Shown in pieces: positions 24,655-36,059 of a stretch of DNA of 64,000 nucleotides. Positions within the stretch are counted from its first letter, which is position 1, and every line of letters begins with the position of its first letter. The stretch covers positions 1,205,935 to 1,269,934 of the forward strand of contig BCHH01000001.1 of assembly GCA_001599595.1 (NCBI GenBank), written 5' to 3'. Made by a program: the position numbers and the translations under genes. Under the pieces are notes generated by a model. The model had not been told where the DNA came from, made no database searches, and was given only the letters and a program-made list of their open reading frames with translations. The stretch comes from Beverwykella pulmonaria. Taxonomy: Eukaryota; Ascomycota; Dothideomycetes; Pleosporales; Melanommataceae.

Positions 24655-26673
24655 TCAACAGATATGAATACTCTCCCCGACTTGAACCTTAACGTCTTCC
24701 AATAACCATTCCATCGGCGTCGCGTATGTAGTGTCGACACTGTTGTTTGCTCCAGCTCCTGCGGTCACGACGCCACCAATACGGCCCTCCAAGTCAAAGA
24801 TGACAGAACCAGAGTCGCCTGGCTCAGAGAATGGTTTAGATATAAACGAGAACACACACCACTGCATAGATTTCCCTTTGGAGGGTGTTCGTACCACTGA
24901 TATCACTTTGTTAGAAACACCCCACGTCACTCTGGAAGTGCGCCCCCTCTTTCCCACTATTAGACAATTGGCATCGCACTTGTCCATCATCCTCCGTTTC
25001 TGCATCTCTTCCACTAGGATACATTTTTGGAGTAGTTTTAGAGACTTCTTCTTTCGCATCTGAGAGAAAAGGTGATGGTGGAACGGGCTGAGCTCCTTGT
25101 AGATTCTGGGATCTATATTGCTGATATAAACCGTATTAGTTGGAAGTCCGTCGTATTTTTCGACGTTGAGCCGGATAAGAGCCCAATCTCTTAGCCACTG
25201 ACACTGATTGGGATAAAAGTCGCGCTGGGGCGAGTAGAACACATGTCCAATTACTTGATGATCTAGTTTGGCGAAAGACTTCAAATTTTTTTCTCTCTCT
25301 TGCAAGACGTCATACTCCTTAGTTGCCACTGGATTGCTATGCTCGCGCTTCCTTTCATTAGACCAATATTTGATATAGCGACTGGTTTGTTCCTCTAGCT
25401 TCTTGAAGATCCCATTTCTAGGTTGGATTATCTTCTGGTAGGCCTGACCATTATCCTTATTCTTTGACGAATAGGCTTTACTCTCTGTGTTTGAAAAAAC
25501 ACAGTGCTGGCAAGTCAACCTGAAATACATCTTGGGATTATTCTGCTTTAGATAGAGTCCTATACTGCCCTCACGTTTAGGCCAATTGATGTGAGCAACT
25601 GACTGTCCTAGGGTTTGTGTAAAGGGTAAGCAGTCATGCGGGCAGGATTCCTCTAGTTTAAGCCTCTGCAGTGTAGGGCCAGCTAAGTTGAAGATCTTAG
25701 CCTCCTTGATCTCGCACTTGATGTTGGGTATGTCGTACTTTCTTAGCACTGCTGTGCAGTTGATAGCACATTGGTAGCACTTATACTATGTTGTAGACCC
25801 AGGTTGAACTGACACCCAAAGAATGACGGGGTACTTAGTTGGATCCTTAAACTGGTATCTAATGCGCAAGACGTTGATCGCATTCTATGGCAAATCCCCT
25901 AACTCTTTGATGATTTCCTCTATGACGTTACTGTTGTACTGATCCACAATTAGGTGATTCCCTACATTCTTGAGAACTTTCTGAACTTTGTGCTGGTCAC
26001 TAAATTGTCGCCGCCACTGGGTGCCACTGCTTCTTGCTACTAACTTTGGTTGTGATGGTAGACTGTAGTAATAAAAAGTTTTTTCTTCTTCTTCTGGCTG
26101 GTAAGGAGTTGAAGCAGGAACTGTTGAGATGGCAGGGGGTATTCTGGTCTCTAAAACCAGGTCGGACTTTGAGGGCGANCTTTGGAGGCGGNGACTCCTT
26201 CNGTCTTCATCCTCTGTCTTGGCGTCTACACCGTNGACATGTCNATTCNGAGCCGCTAGCATCGGCACAGTCCTTCCAGTCTGGCTGGGTGTTGTCATAT
26301 NGNCATTCTTGTCCAGGAGAACTTCCTCGCCTCGCTGCTCAAGCAGGAGCGCCATGACTTCTTTCCCACTCCTATCGTTCGCGGCCGCTGCTTTGACCAC
26401 CTCCTCTGTGATCCTNNNNNNNNNNNNNNNNNNNNNNNNNNNNNNNNNNNNNNNNNNNNNNNNNNNNNNNNNNNNNNNNNNNNNNNNNNNNNNNNNNNNN
26501 NNNNNNNNNNNNNNNNNNNNNNNNNNNNNNNNNTCTGTGATCCTGACTTCCTCGCCTCGCTGCTCAAGCAGGAGCGCCATGACTTCTTTCCCACTCCTAT
26601 CGTTCCCCGCCGCTTTAACTGCCTCATATTGGGCTTCTTTACTCTTGTAGAGGGGAAGTGGCGATGAACTCAT
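24655..26673 (-). pseudogene. NLR-style repeat / trypsin-like peptidase gene, interrupted
   Basis: From the ATG at 26673 the frame encodes near-identical 32-residue repeats of the type TEEVVKAAAANDRSGKEVMA, common at the ends of fungal NLR-like (STAND) proteins. A linker follows, then a C-terminal domain with SEPGDSGSVIFD, the serine nucleophile motif of trypsin-like peptidases, followed by GRIGGVVTAG. Two in-frame TAG codons (25887-25885 and 25788-25786) interrupt sequence that is otherwise clearly coding (between them RIRYQFKDPTKYPVILWVSV), both explainable as CAG-to-TAG. Catalytic His and Asp could not be placed with certainty. The repeat array contains an assembly gap, so its true length is unknown. 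Confidence 0.7.
26416..26533. other. Assembly gap (118 N) inside repeat array
   Basis: Both sides carry the same 60-bp sequence (26321-26380 and 26546-26605). Isolated N bases occur at 26179, 26192, 26202, 26235, 26244, 26249, 26301 and 26303. The gap is probably a collapsed tandem array. Confidence 0.95.
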
Positions 26674-27156
26674 AGTAGCGAGTCCTTCAAGACACCTGGT
26701 GACTTTTGCGGGTAAGATAGTGGGGATCTAAAGCCAGCGATAAAAGGCTACGTGAATCTTTATATTCTGCTATGAGTTGTTAGCGTCTTGGCTCACGTGG
26801 GTAACAGAATTCATTTTGCTGCCTCTGGAACGAACAAACGAGACAAAGGTGCTTTGTGGTCTTTCAAGTCCCAGGTTTGTTTTTTCAGAGATACCTCCGC
26901 TTAGTAACGGATGTTCCTACATCGCGACAGGGGTGGGTGAAGTGGAGGGCTATGACGTCACCAAGCAATCGTTCCACGAAGAACTTGAAGACGGTGTCGC
27001 CCCCCACTTTATCTCATCAAACCCTCACACTACTACCTAGCAGCATCCACAACTAACCCCTACACTACGAAACGCGACCTCAAGCTTGACCTCCGACCTG
27101 TTTTATACTAAGTCAACCACTCCGTACCATACCTGCACCCACCCACCGCTACCACC
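26674..27156. other. Divergent intergenic region
   Basis: Lies between the repeat/peptidase pseudogene and the small conserved gene. Nothing else recognised. Confidence 0.4.
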
Positions 27157-27495
27157 ATGTCCTCCACCAACAACCACAATTTCACCTACACCACCTCTTC
27201 CTCCTTCATATCGAGTTCCTCCTCTTCAAACGGCCAAACGCGTTCCTACTCCGAGATCCGGCACACGGACCCGTCAGGCACAAAAGTGCACCGCACGAGC
27301 CAGGAGCCCGGGGAGGCGCGCAAGGAAGAGCACATCCAGTACGATGCGAGTGGACACCGGATTGGAAACAGCGATGGGAGAGGCAGGATTGAGGATGTGA
27401 CCGACACGGAGAATGCGGAGAGGGAGAAAGACGAGGAGAGGGAGTATGTGGAGAGGATGGAGGAGGAGTATGCTAAGAGGGAGGGCGGCGCTTAG
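27157..27495 (+). CDS. Small conserved hydrophilic protein, 112 aa
   Basis: ATG in good context (ACCACCATGT). Residues 1-35 are Ser/Asn/Thr-rich, followed by SYSEIRHTDPSGTKVHRTSQ and QYDASGHRIG, and a highly charged helical C-terminus ending EEYAKREGGA. From memory similar small proteins with a DPSGT motif and this C-terminus are common in filamentous ascomycetes; their function is unknown to me. No signal peptide or TM segment. Probably a soluble, partly disordered protein. Confidence 0.7.
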   Translation: MSSTNNHNFTYTTSSSFISSSSSSNGQTRSYSEIRHTDPSGTKVHRTSQEPGEARKEEHIQYDASGHRIGNSDGRGRIEDVTDTENAEREKDEEREYVERMEEEYAKREGGA

Positions 27496-28297
27496 GGAGA
27501 CATAGGATAGCATGTACGTACCATAGTACAATATTTTGGAGCCATGAATTGGGAATATAGTACTAGTTTGCAGGATCACGGAATGAAAAGGCAACTGCGG
27601 CAACTTCCTACCCCCTCCGCTGGATGCGCTCATAGGCAAAATCTGTCATATCGGTAGTGGAATCAAGCGATTGTGGGTTTGGGCACAATGTATCATTAAA
27701 TTGTAACAATGATCCTCTTTCTTCACTGGAGAATCACAATTGTGTTCCTGCGTTACCTGAGGCCCAGCTGTTAGAGATAGTGAACGGCTCCAGCATAGAA
27801 AGGAAGCTAGCAATGTCTACTTAACGATATCCCATCACCCCACCATCAATCTCAAGCTCCAAGAGCAAAGCCTCCAAAGTTCTCAAACCCACCTTGAACC
27901 GTCTCCATCCCATCACCTTACTCATCCATCCCCACTGGACCGTAGTATCCGGGGCCCGTGCTTTCCTCCTATCGCATCCGCGAATACCCGCAACAAGCCG
28001 AATCATAATAGTGATGCCGCCCATCTCCAATGCCCCAGCTGACCCGCTGCCGACTAGCGTTCATCTTTATCGGAATGAAAGCGCTGAGACTGCATGGCAT
28101 TTGAAGGAGAGCGGATGGACGTGGGAATGGGGAGTTTGTATTTATACCACGCTGCGGTGGTGGGCTGATTTGGTGTCATATCACGGTTTGCTCCTCTGAA
28201 TAGGGAACGCGTTGAAGCCAACTCTTTGTTCGTCTATCTATATACGAAAGCTGTTTTAGAGACCTGTGAAGATACGAGGCTAGAAGGAGGGCTCGCT
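27496..28297. other. Intergenic
   Basis: No gene supported; it includes the P450 promoter. Confidence 0.4.
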
Positions 28298-29997
28298 ATG
28301 CAGTTCCTCATAGGCGTTGCACGCAGCGTGCTCGCATCACCATTTCTTTTCATTTTATGCCTCTTCGGTACTCTTCTACTCTACGTCTGTCTCTCCCCCG
28401 CTCCCTTCATTCCTTTCCCGACCTAACACCCTCAGATATTCGCGGTAATCGCCTACAGACTAACCCTCCACCCTCTTGCTAAATACCCGGGCCCTCGTCT
28501 CGCGGCCATAACGGACATCTACCTCGCCATCTACGCCTATCGCGGCTCGCGCCATCTCGAATACCACCGCTGCCACACCGTCTACGGGCCCATCGTGCGT
28601 CTCGGCCCAAACCACCTCTCCATCAACAGCGCCACAGCTCTAAAAACAATCTACGGCTTCCGGGCCAACGTTAAGAAAGCCGATTTTTACGAAGCGTTCC
28701 CTGCAAACAAAGCGACTATCAATGTGCATAGTAGTATTGATAAGCTGCAGCATGCGAGGAAGAGAAGGGTGTTGAGCCACGCGTTTTCAGACCAGGCGAT
28801 TAAGAGTTTGGAGAAGTATATCTTGGCGAATGTGAGAACGGCGTGTCGGATGCTGGGGGAGCCGAGAGTTGACGAGAAAAGAGAAGGTCAAGAGGGGTGG
28901 AATGATGCCTGGAATATGGCTGATTGGTGCAATTGGCTAGTGTTTGATATCATGGGCGATTTGGTGTTTGGGAAGGCGTTTGGGATGCTGGAGAGTCCCG
29001 TCAATCGGTTTGCGGTCGATCTGGTGGGGAATGCGGCACATAGGCATTTGATTGTAGGTCTCTCCTATAGAATGCTAGTAGGAAACAATCGCTGATGTCT
29101 GTGTAGTGCGGAACCCATCTCACAATCCACAAGTGGCATCTCGACAAGATCCTATTCCGGAAGATTGCTGCCCAGAGAGGCCAGTACATGCAGTACAGCA
29201 AAGCGCAAGCCATGGAGAGAACGAAGATGCAGGATGTCGACCGAAAGGACTTCTTCTACTATCTCCTCAACGCGAAAGATCCTGAGACCGGACTAGGATT
29301 TAGCATGAACGAGCTCTGGGGCGAATCGAATCTTCTGATCATCGCTGGTTCGGACACGACGTCGACTGCCATGGCTGGAACATTCTTCTACCTTGCACAT
29401 AACGCCACTGCGCTGCAGAAGCTGTTGAAAGAGCTTCGCGATACATTTTCCGATGTTGAGGAGATCGTTTCTGGATCAAAGCTAAGTGGGTGTTCGTACC
29501 TTCGAGCATGCATCGACGAGACAATGCGTATGACGCCTCCAGTTGCTGGCGCGCTTCCCCGCGAGGTTCTCGCAGGTGGCATCGATATTGATGGCCACCA
29601 CATCCCCGCTGGCGTCAACGTCGGCGTCCCACACTACGCCATCCACCACAACCCCGACTACTATCCCAGACCATTCGACTACATACCAGAGCGCTGGCTA
29701 TCGGATTCTGCAGCCAACCCACTCCACGCTAAGCTTGCCGAAGCACACTCCGCGTACTGCCCCTTCTCTATTGGTCCTCGTGGATGTATCGGGAAAGGCC
29801 TGGCCTACGTGGAGCTAACGGTGACCATTGCGAGGGTGCTGTTTCTGTACGATTTGCGTTTGACGCCGGGGACGACCTTGGGCGAAGGGAGAAAGGATTT
29901 GGAGGTTGGGCGGACAAGGCCTACTGAGTATCAGATTGAGGATCGATTTGCGAGTATGAAGGATGGTCCAATCTTGCAGTTCCGGGCGAGGACGTAA
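28298..29997 (+). CDS. Cytochrome P450 monooxygenase
   Basis: Haem-thiolate monooxygenase anchored in the ER membrane. Exons are 28298-28384, 28436-29053 and 29107-29997, all phase 0, giving 531 aa. An N-terminal membrane anchor of about 25 hydrophobic residues precedes the proline-rich hinge YPGPRLA. Motifs: I-helix AGSDTTSTA (about residue 315), ExxR in DETMRMTPP (about 372), PERW, and the haem loop FSIGPRGCIGKG with the Cys ligand at about 461. The first donor is GTCTGT, weak but required by phase and homology. Sequence style is close to benzoate 4-hydroxylase or isotrichodermin hydroxylase-like P450s, but the substrate cannot be deduced. No synthase gene is near. Confidence 0.92.
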
Positions 29998-31616
29998 ATT
30001 GTTCTCCCAGGATATAGTAGAGATCTCGAACCCGACTCGATCGTTCTTTGATTCAGTAACCGTTGCTGAGAAATTTGGGCTCAACTGTCTTCAATTGTTC
30101 ATTCTCCTACTACTTCGCATCTTCTTAGATTGTGATGGGAATATTGGTTCCATGGCGGAGTCAGTATCAGTGTCATCCTTCAACCAATAGTTGTTAGCAA
30201 GCGCTGAGCTCAACGCTGAATAAACCGTGCTTGTCATATAACGTTATATTGAACCGTTATATTTATGATTTTTCCTGATCTTCATCTCGAAAAATGTCTT
30301 GGGTCAGGCTCGAATTCCCGATATGCTTCCCGAATGCATCCATGGTGGTTATCTCATTGTGTATTTCCCGATTACCGCGTTCGCCAATTTCCGGGTCTCC
30401 AAACTTGCATGGGTCGCCCCCCATCATTATTTCTCCATTCCTGGAACATTTATTCATAAATTGTCACTATCTCTTGTCTACATGAAGTCATATAGGATAG
30501 CCTGGAAGTCGGGGGGATCCAACTTAGAATATTTCCGTCTTCGGCCTATTACTGATATCCGGTGGAAGATAGGCGACTTCACGACACCATAGCCGTCTGC
30601 CTTCCCTTTCTACCGACCTGGAATTATAGTCATCCTCGAGATATGGCATGGTTCGTTGCCTGCGGTTCCTGAGTAGAGAGGCTTCCGCGAGGAGTCAAGC
30701 ATCTTGAAAAAGTCACCGTCTATCCCCTAGATGGTTTTGATGCCTGAAATCTGACGTAATAATCTGTGCCGACCAGCCACATGTTGTGAAAGAGGAGTAT
30801 GGAGCTCCAGACTGTTTGCCAAAAGTACATAGACAGGCCAGCTGGTGTCTATAGGAATGGAAAGTAGCACATCCACACTCTTACGAATACTGATTTAGTT
30901 CACTTCCTGTGAAAGAAACTGAGGAATTATAGAGGGAAAGTAATGAGACCAAAGCCTATACCGAGTTCCTAGACTTTGTGAAAAAATGATTTGACAAAGT
31001 TCTCCAAGTTCCAAGCTGCATTACCGTTTCTCGAAACTAAGAGAATCTAGCGTTGGAAAAATTGCGGACTCCCCTTGGATACTAAGCCGAAACTCGAAAG
31101 GGTTCGTTGTAGACCTCTTAATAGGTTCCTGCTGTATCTTGTAAAAATACCCAGTAGGATGCCGTGGCGCATCACTTCGTATGAAATCGATGATCGCATC
31201 AACCAAACACGATCCGTGGGGGGTTTTGGGTGACGATTAATAAGTTAAAGGACTGGTGCATGCTCAGTCGGCCAACTGGCTTAATGGCATTCTCCCCGCG
31301 CCCACATGGATGCATAACCCATAATTAGCACTTTCAGTTGGCCAGCCAAGCTAAACAGCTACTGGGCAGCTGGCGCGACGTTCCTTAGTGAAAGAGGGGT
31401 CTCACATCAAGTTAAGAAGAACTACAATGTAATTGGATAATCGATGTTCTATGACAACTGGGGTGGGATCTTCAAGCGCCACCAACCAGGGAAATCCGGG
31501 TAGAGATCATATGAACCCTCGTCATATTAGCTGCACAGGTGCCTATATTTATTGTCGTGACCATATAGATAGAGGCGTCTGATTTGAAACCTGGCGCTTT
31601 CTTTTCAGCTCTGTCA
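29998..31616. other. Intergenic
   Basis: No gene supported. Short frames such as 31021-31206 minus show no recognisable domain. Confidence 0.4.
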
Positions 31617-32457
31617 ATGAAGATGGAGAATCCTTCTGAGTATTTACTTCGCAGTCTCCCATAGTAAGACATGCAGGTTTCCGATAATACCAAAAAGCTC
31701 ATATATTTAGCTACCTCAATTCTCCTAGCCTCTCGGACGGTATTATTCAATGCGGTGATAAGGAGTTCAAGATTCACAGACTTGTTTTATGCGCCCAGTC
31801 AAAGTATTTCTTGAAGGCATTTACCGGAGACTGGAAGGTACATTCAAGAGTTGCGAGATCCATTCTTAATCTCCACTAATGTCGCAATGTTAGGAGTCGA
31901 CGGACAAAGCCATATGTCTAGAAGGGGATGATGTGTCCGCTGTGGAAGCAATGCTTCAATTCATGTACACCTTTGACTACGATGCCAGTGGCAGTGCTAA
32001 GAATAGCATTTCACCAATGGTATTTAATGTCAAAATGTACAGCATTGCGGACAAATATGATGTGCCGGCGTTGAAGTCACAGGCGAGGCAAAACTTTGAA
32101 ACGGCAGTCGAGACTTGCTGGAACATGGATGATTTCCCAGATGCTGTCGCGCAAGTATATATTTCCACCCCGTCAGTCGATCAAGGCCTCCGAAAGGTGG
32201 TAGTCGAAGCTGCCTGCAAACACATGAACCAACTGTCACCGAAGCAAGGGTTTCGCGACGTCCTTGAAGAAACCGTCGGATTCGCTTCTGATATATTAGC
32301 TCAACTTCTAGCCAAGAGTCAAAAGCAGGTTCAAAATAAATATCGATGTCCTGCGTGCGGGAAGCAATGGGAGGCTGCGCTAACTGCGGGGGAATCTTAC
32401 TACTGTATTCATTGTGGTAGTAACTATTCTACTTGGGCTTCCTATATTGTAGAATGA
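31617..32457 (+). CDS. BTB/POZ protein with C-terminal zinc-ribbon-like motif
   Basis: Exons 31617-31663, 31711-31837 and 31894-32457 fit in phase and give 245 aa. The BTB fold is seen as SPSLSDGIIQCGDKEFKIHRL, LCAQSKYFLKAF and GDDVSAVEAMLQFMYTFDY. This domain dimerises and recruits partners such as Cullin-3. The C-terminal 35 residues contain CPACGKQW and, 16 residues on, CIHCGS, a Cys4 arrangement typical of a zinc ribbon. Most fungal BTB-only proteins of this size lack it. The start is the ATG at 31617, although codon 3 is also Met. Function is unknown; ubiquitin-ligase adaptor or regulatory role inferred. Confidence 0.8.
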
Positions 32458-32822
32458 GTACATAGGGTCGCTGTCGGTCAACTTCTGCTCTTGGCCACGT
32501 TTTCTAGCGTTTGATGCGTTTGTAAGCTTTGCCGCCGCCGGCTTCCGCTTTTAATGTCGTTGCGATATATTGCCAGTTGTATACTAACTTCCAAGCGTCG
32601 ATTGAGATCAATTGCGTTCGACTTCTCTTCATTCACATTTATGGCGAGCATATGCCGAGAAAAGAGGCCTGTTGTTTCCAAACTACCCAATTCACTTTTG
32701 ACGCATCTTCCCCGCACCTCTCAGTGAGCAAGAAAGTGCACAACCTTTCGCATTCCTAGCTCTATCTTCGTTCAGGAAGCTGCGGGGTTGTAGTGGCGAT
32801 CGACGATCTGCCCCGCAGAGAC

Positions 32823-33025
32823 TGTCACGTATATCACGTGTTCTACAATGTCACGTGTATCACATATGTCACGTGTCTCACATGACATACCATATGTCCT
32901 ATTCTAGCTAGCTCACCCTTCATGGGTATATATAGTCATCGTGTGAGCAGTCAGCTCTTCACGGCTTTCTCACTCTTTATACACACTTTCCATCAGACAG
33001 TTGACTTCCGCCTCTACTCGTGACA
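32823..33025. mobile_element. Solo LTR (203 bp) with 5-bp target duplication
   Basis: Begins TGTCACG and ends CGTGACA (7-bp inverted termini with TG...CA ends) and is flanked on both sides by GAGAC (32818-32822 and 33026-33030). It contains repeated TCACGT/CACGTG blocks in its first 70 bp and a TATA-like GGTATATATAG at about 32925, as in an LTR promoter. No internal retrotransposon sequence is adjacent, so it is the product of LTR-LTR recombination. Confidence 0.8.
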
Positions 33026-33030
33026 GAGAC

Positions 33031-33681
33031 AACTAAGGGCCAGGATGCACGCCTCTTCCCGTCCCATTTTCGCTACCTGCAACTGCTCGTCTTTAACCGC
33101 TTCAGTCACTTTCAATCAACACCAATGGCGCCAATTTTTATCCTAAGTTGCAAACCACGTCTCTTATCCTAAATCGTGTCCATACCCCAAATTCTATCAC
33201 AAATGCCTTCTTTGTAAGCCCGGGCACCATGCCAGTCACGTGGATATGCCACTGACTATCCGAACGTCATCATATATCAGCTGTACATTACACACATGAT
33301 ACACACACAACACACATTTTTATACCCTCGCCCTGTTTACAGTATCTATATATATAGCCATTAAAATTCTGTGCTGTGGCGTTTCAGACAGAGTCAAAGA
33401 AGCGAGAAAATGAAGAGCAAATGACGGCTATTCATTTATACGTTTCCACCCAAAGCTTCGATTCTGCAATAGTATAACTGAAACACCATAAGCGCGTACT
33501 TATGGTTTATTCTACTACCGGAACGAACTTGCCGGAAAAAAGAAAGAAGAGATGACCACCGGAGTATGAGTCCCTAGGTCTCATTGTAATTCGAAAAGCT
33601 TAGAGGATGACAAAACGAATGACTTCGGTTGGCGATTTCAGGAAGTCCGGCTTTAACGACCCCGGAGGCTCCTCATCGCTG
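33031..33681. other. Intergenic
   Basis: No gene supported. It contains ACAC-rich sequence around 33280-33320 and the 3' side of the HeLo-pseudokinase gene. Confidence 0.4.
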
Positions 33682-35698
33682 TTATATCGCATCAGCCATT
33701 CTCTCTAACCTCTTTACAACGTCGTTTTCTATAGTCCTCTGCAGCTCCAGCGAGATGCTCGAGCTGGACTCTGCCAGTTCGTCCTGGTCCTCCAAATCAT
33801 CAGCCGTTAGGCAGCGCTCAACGACATCGCGAAAGGCATCGCCGCATTCCGGAGTCAGCTGCTGCAGACAGGATGCTTGAGTTGCGAGAAGTGAAGGCAA
33901 GGCATTGTCCTCTTTGAATGGCCTGCCAAGCAACCACGGCTGAACTCTTCGGATAGTAGATGGTCTGACAATTGCCAGGTTTGGGAAGCCAACGACCTCC
34001 TCAATGCGCCTCCACAATGCAATCTCGATGAGAATAATACCAAGGCTGTAGATGTCGTAGGTGCTGCGATAGTTACCACCCGTTTGACCAGATTGTGCTT
34101 TGGGATGACGGTATATATCTTCAAAGGGATTGAAATCAGGCTTCTCCGTCATCTCGTCCATGATGCCCGGACGAGAGAGCTCGAAACCCGTAACATAAGG
34201 CGACGTGAGATGAAGAATCCCCGATTCAGAGAGGAAGAAGATGATGTTGTCCGACCGTAGACCTTTGTGCAGCCAGCTGACGGCGTGGAAATTGTAGACG
34301 CAACGGGCTAACACTCCACAGAGGGAAATGCGATCACTGAGTGACGGTTTTGATCTTTGCACAAGAAGGTCACGTAGAGAGAGAAGAGCGCACTGCCCAT
34401 TTCTATCCGATGTATATGGCTTTTTAAAGACGATTCCGAAATACGTGGCTCGATTGGAGACTTCCTTTTTGACGTATCCAATACACGCGGGAGCTTTGAA
34501 TTCATCCGGCATCTGATGGCAGAGTAAATCAGTCAGGGCTGCGACGCGGTCCTCAACCAGTCGGTTGCTATCGGCTAGATGACCATGATCTGGTGTCATT
34601 TTCCATTCTATCCAGACCTCTGTCCCATGGAAGGTAGCGGGCATTCTCCGCGAGATATCTTGGGTTGTTTCAAGACCCTCTTCCCCAACATCCAAATCCT
34701 TAAGTTCAAGCAGTGTATTGACAGTCCTGCTTGACAGTGCAGCATTGAGAGCGCCGTTTTCCTGCTTGTAAACCTTGGTATACTTTATCTTGAGCTCGAC
34801 CAATCGCCTAACGTATTCCCTCCTTCTGTTTTGAGCTTCCGTTTCATCGACAACTACCTTCAAGAAAGGTTCACCGTCTGATGGGAGAATCCCTGATCCA
34901 ACTTTATCTCGGGTCACGGTCGTGGGGGAGAAAGCCCTGACTAAAGCTGTGAGACTTTCCATCCCACTGCGAATTTGGAGAATTTCCAAGTAAGCCGTTT
35001 GGACAGTATCCTGCAGTCTCCTGATCTGTGAACTGTCCAAGAGGGATACGAGGAATGAGTTGAGGTCCTCGAGTTTCGAGATCAGACATTCAAAGGACTC
35101 CTTATCCACGGCGCTCCAGATAAGATGTTTCGGCTCCATAACGACGGTCCGCAGCCTTCGACCGGTTCGCGCAATGCTTTTTCCCAAGTCGCCTAGACGC
35201 TTGAGACTGCGAGATCTTTTTTCCAGTGATGGCCCGGACGGGGTGTCTGTAGGCAGACAAAGAAGGTCTATCAAGTCTGCTCCAGGCTCTCTATGATCAT
35301 CCCAGTCAATTTGTGGTTGGGGCATAAGCTTCTCATATCTACCGTGCGCTGCTGCGTAAGTTTCAAACAGCGTCTTAATTTCGGCGAGCACCGCCAAGAG
35401 CAAGGAACGATTGAGTTGCAGCGAAGAACAAAGCATACCGTCGGCGTAGAGGATGCCAGCTTCGAGGCTGAAATTCAGAAAACGTTGCTGCTCGATCTGT
35501 AGACGGACACGCAGATAGCTATACGAGGCAGGCATATTTGCCGCCTCGTTGTAGAGCTTGAACCCTGCATATGATTACCAAAAATGAGCTACTTTGAGGA
35601 ATGAACGGTCGGCAACCTTTGATGCATTCATCTGCGATTTGTATGATGAGGGACGTGACTCCAACGGCAGCTCCAAGTATCGATAAGGGGTCTGCCAT
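33682..35698 (-). CDS. HeLo (prion-inhibition/propagation) domain plus pseudokinase
   Basis: Exons 35698-35617 and 35564-33682 (52-nt intron, phase fits) give 654 aa. Residues 1-200 match the HeLo/HET-S N-terminal domain: an amphipathic start (MADPLSILGAAVGVTSLIIQ), then GFKLYNEA, RLQIEQQRF and helical segments. In HET-S and related proteins this domain becomes membrane-active on signalling and kills the cell. From about 340 a protein-kinase fold follows (EVWIEWK, HAVSWLHKGLRSDN, YDIYSLGIILIEIALWRRI). The catalytic loop reads HKG rather than HRD, and DFG is replaced by TGF, so it should be catalytically dead. It starts 361 bp from a kinase gene on the other strand. Confidence 0.88.
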
Positions 35699-36059
35699 CC
35701 TGCCAGGTATTTGATAGTTGCATTCGAAGGGTATGCGACTAACAGCTGCTCAGCCGGGAGAAGCGGAAGAAACTATTTTGCAGAAGTTGGATAGGCGTCT
35801 TGAGATACCTTATTGTTTCAATATTTCCCTAACGTGGTCTTAGCTATCAGGTGATAAATGCGGAATGGACGTCAAGCCACATGGCCACTATGCTTCTAAT
35901 TGGCGAGAAATCTCGCCCCACCTTGTTTTACAAGAGGGTCAGACCACACGATTCCGGCACGCATTCCAATGACATGAAATTCACTCAAACCACAGATGTT
36001 TTTCGGTAACATTTCAAAACAACTCAAGCTCCCATTCAAGGTCTGTAAATCGGATCGAA
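35699..36059. promoter_or_regulatory. Shared divergent promoter of HeLo-pseudokinase and ankyrin kinase
   Basis: 361 bp separate the two start codons, short enough for a bidirectional promoter. No specific operator was identified. Confidence 0.5.

Noticed and set aside
25786..25887. Intron instead of two stop codons in the repeat/peptidase gene
   Set aside because: The sequence between the two TAG codons is strongly coding in the same frame as both flanks, so removing it as an intron is unlikely.
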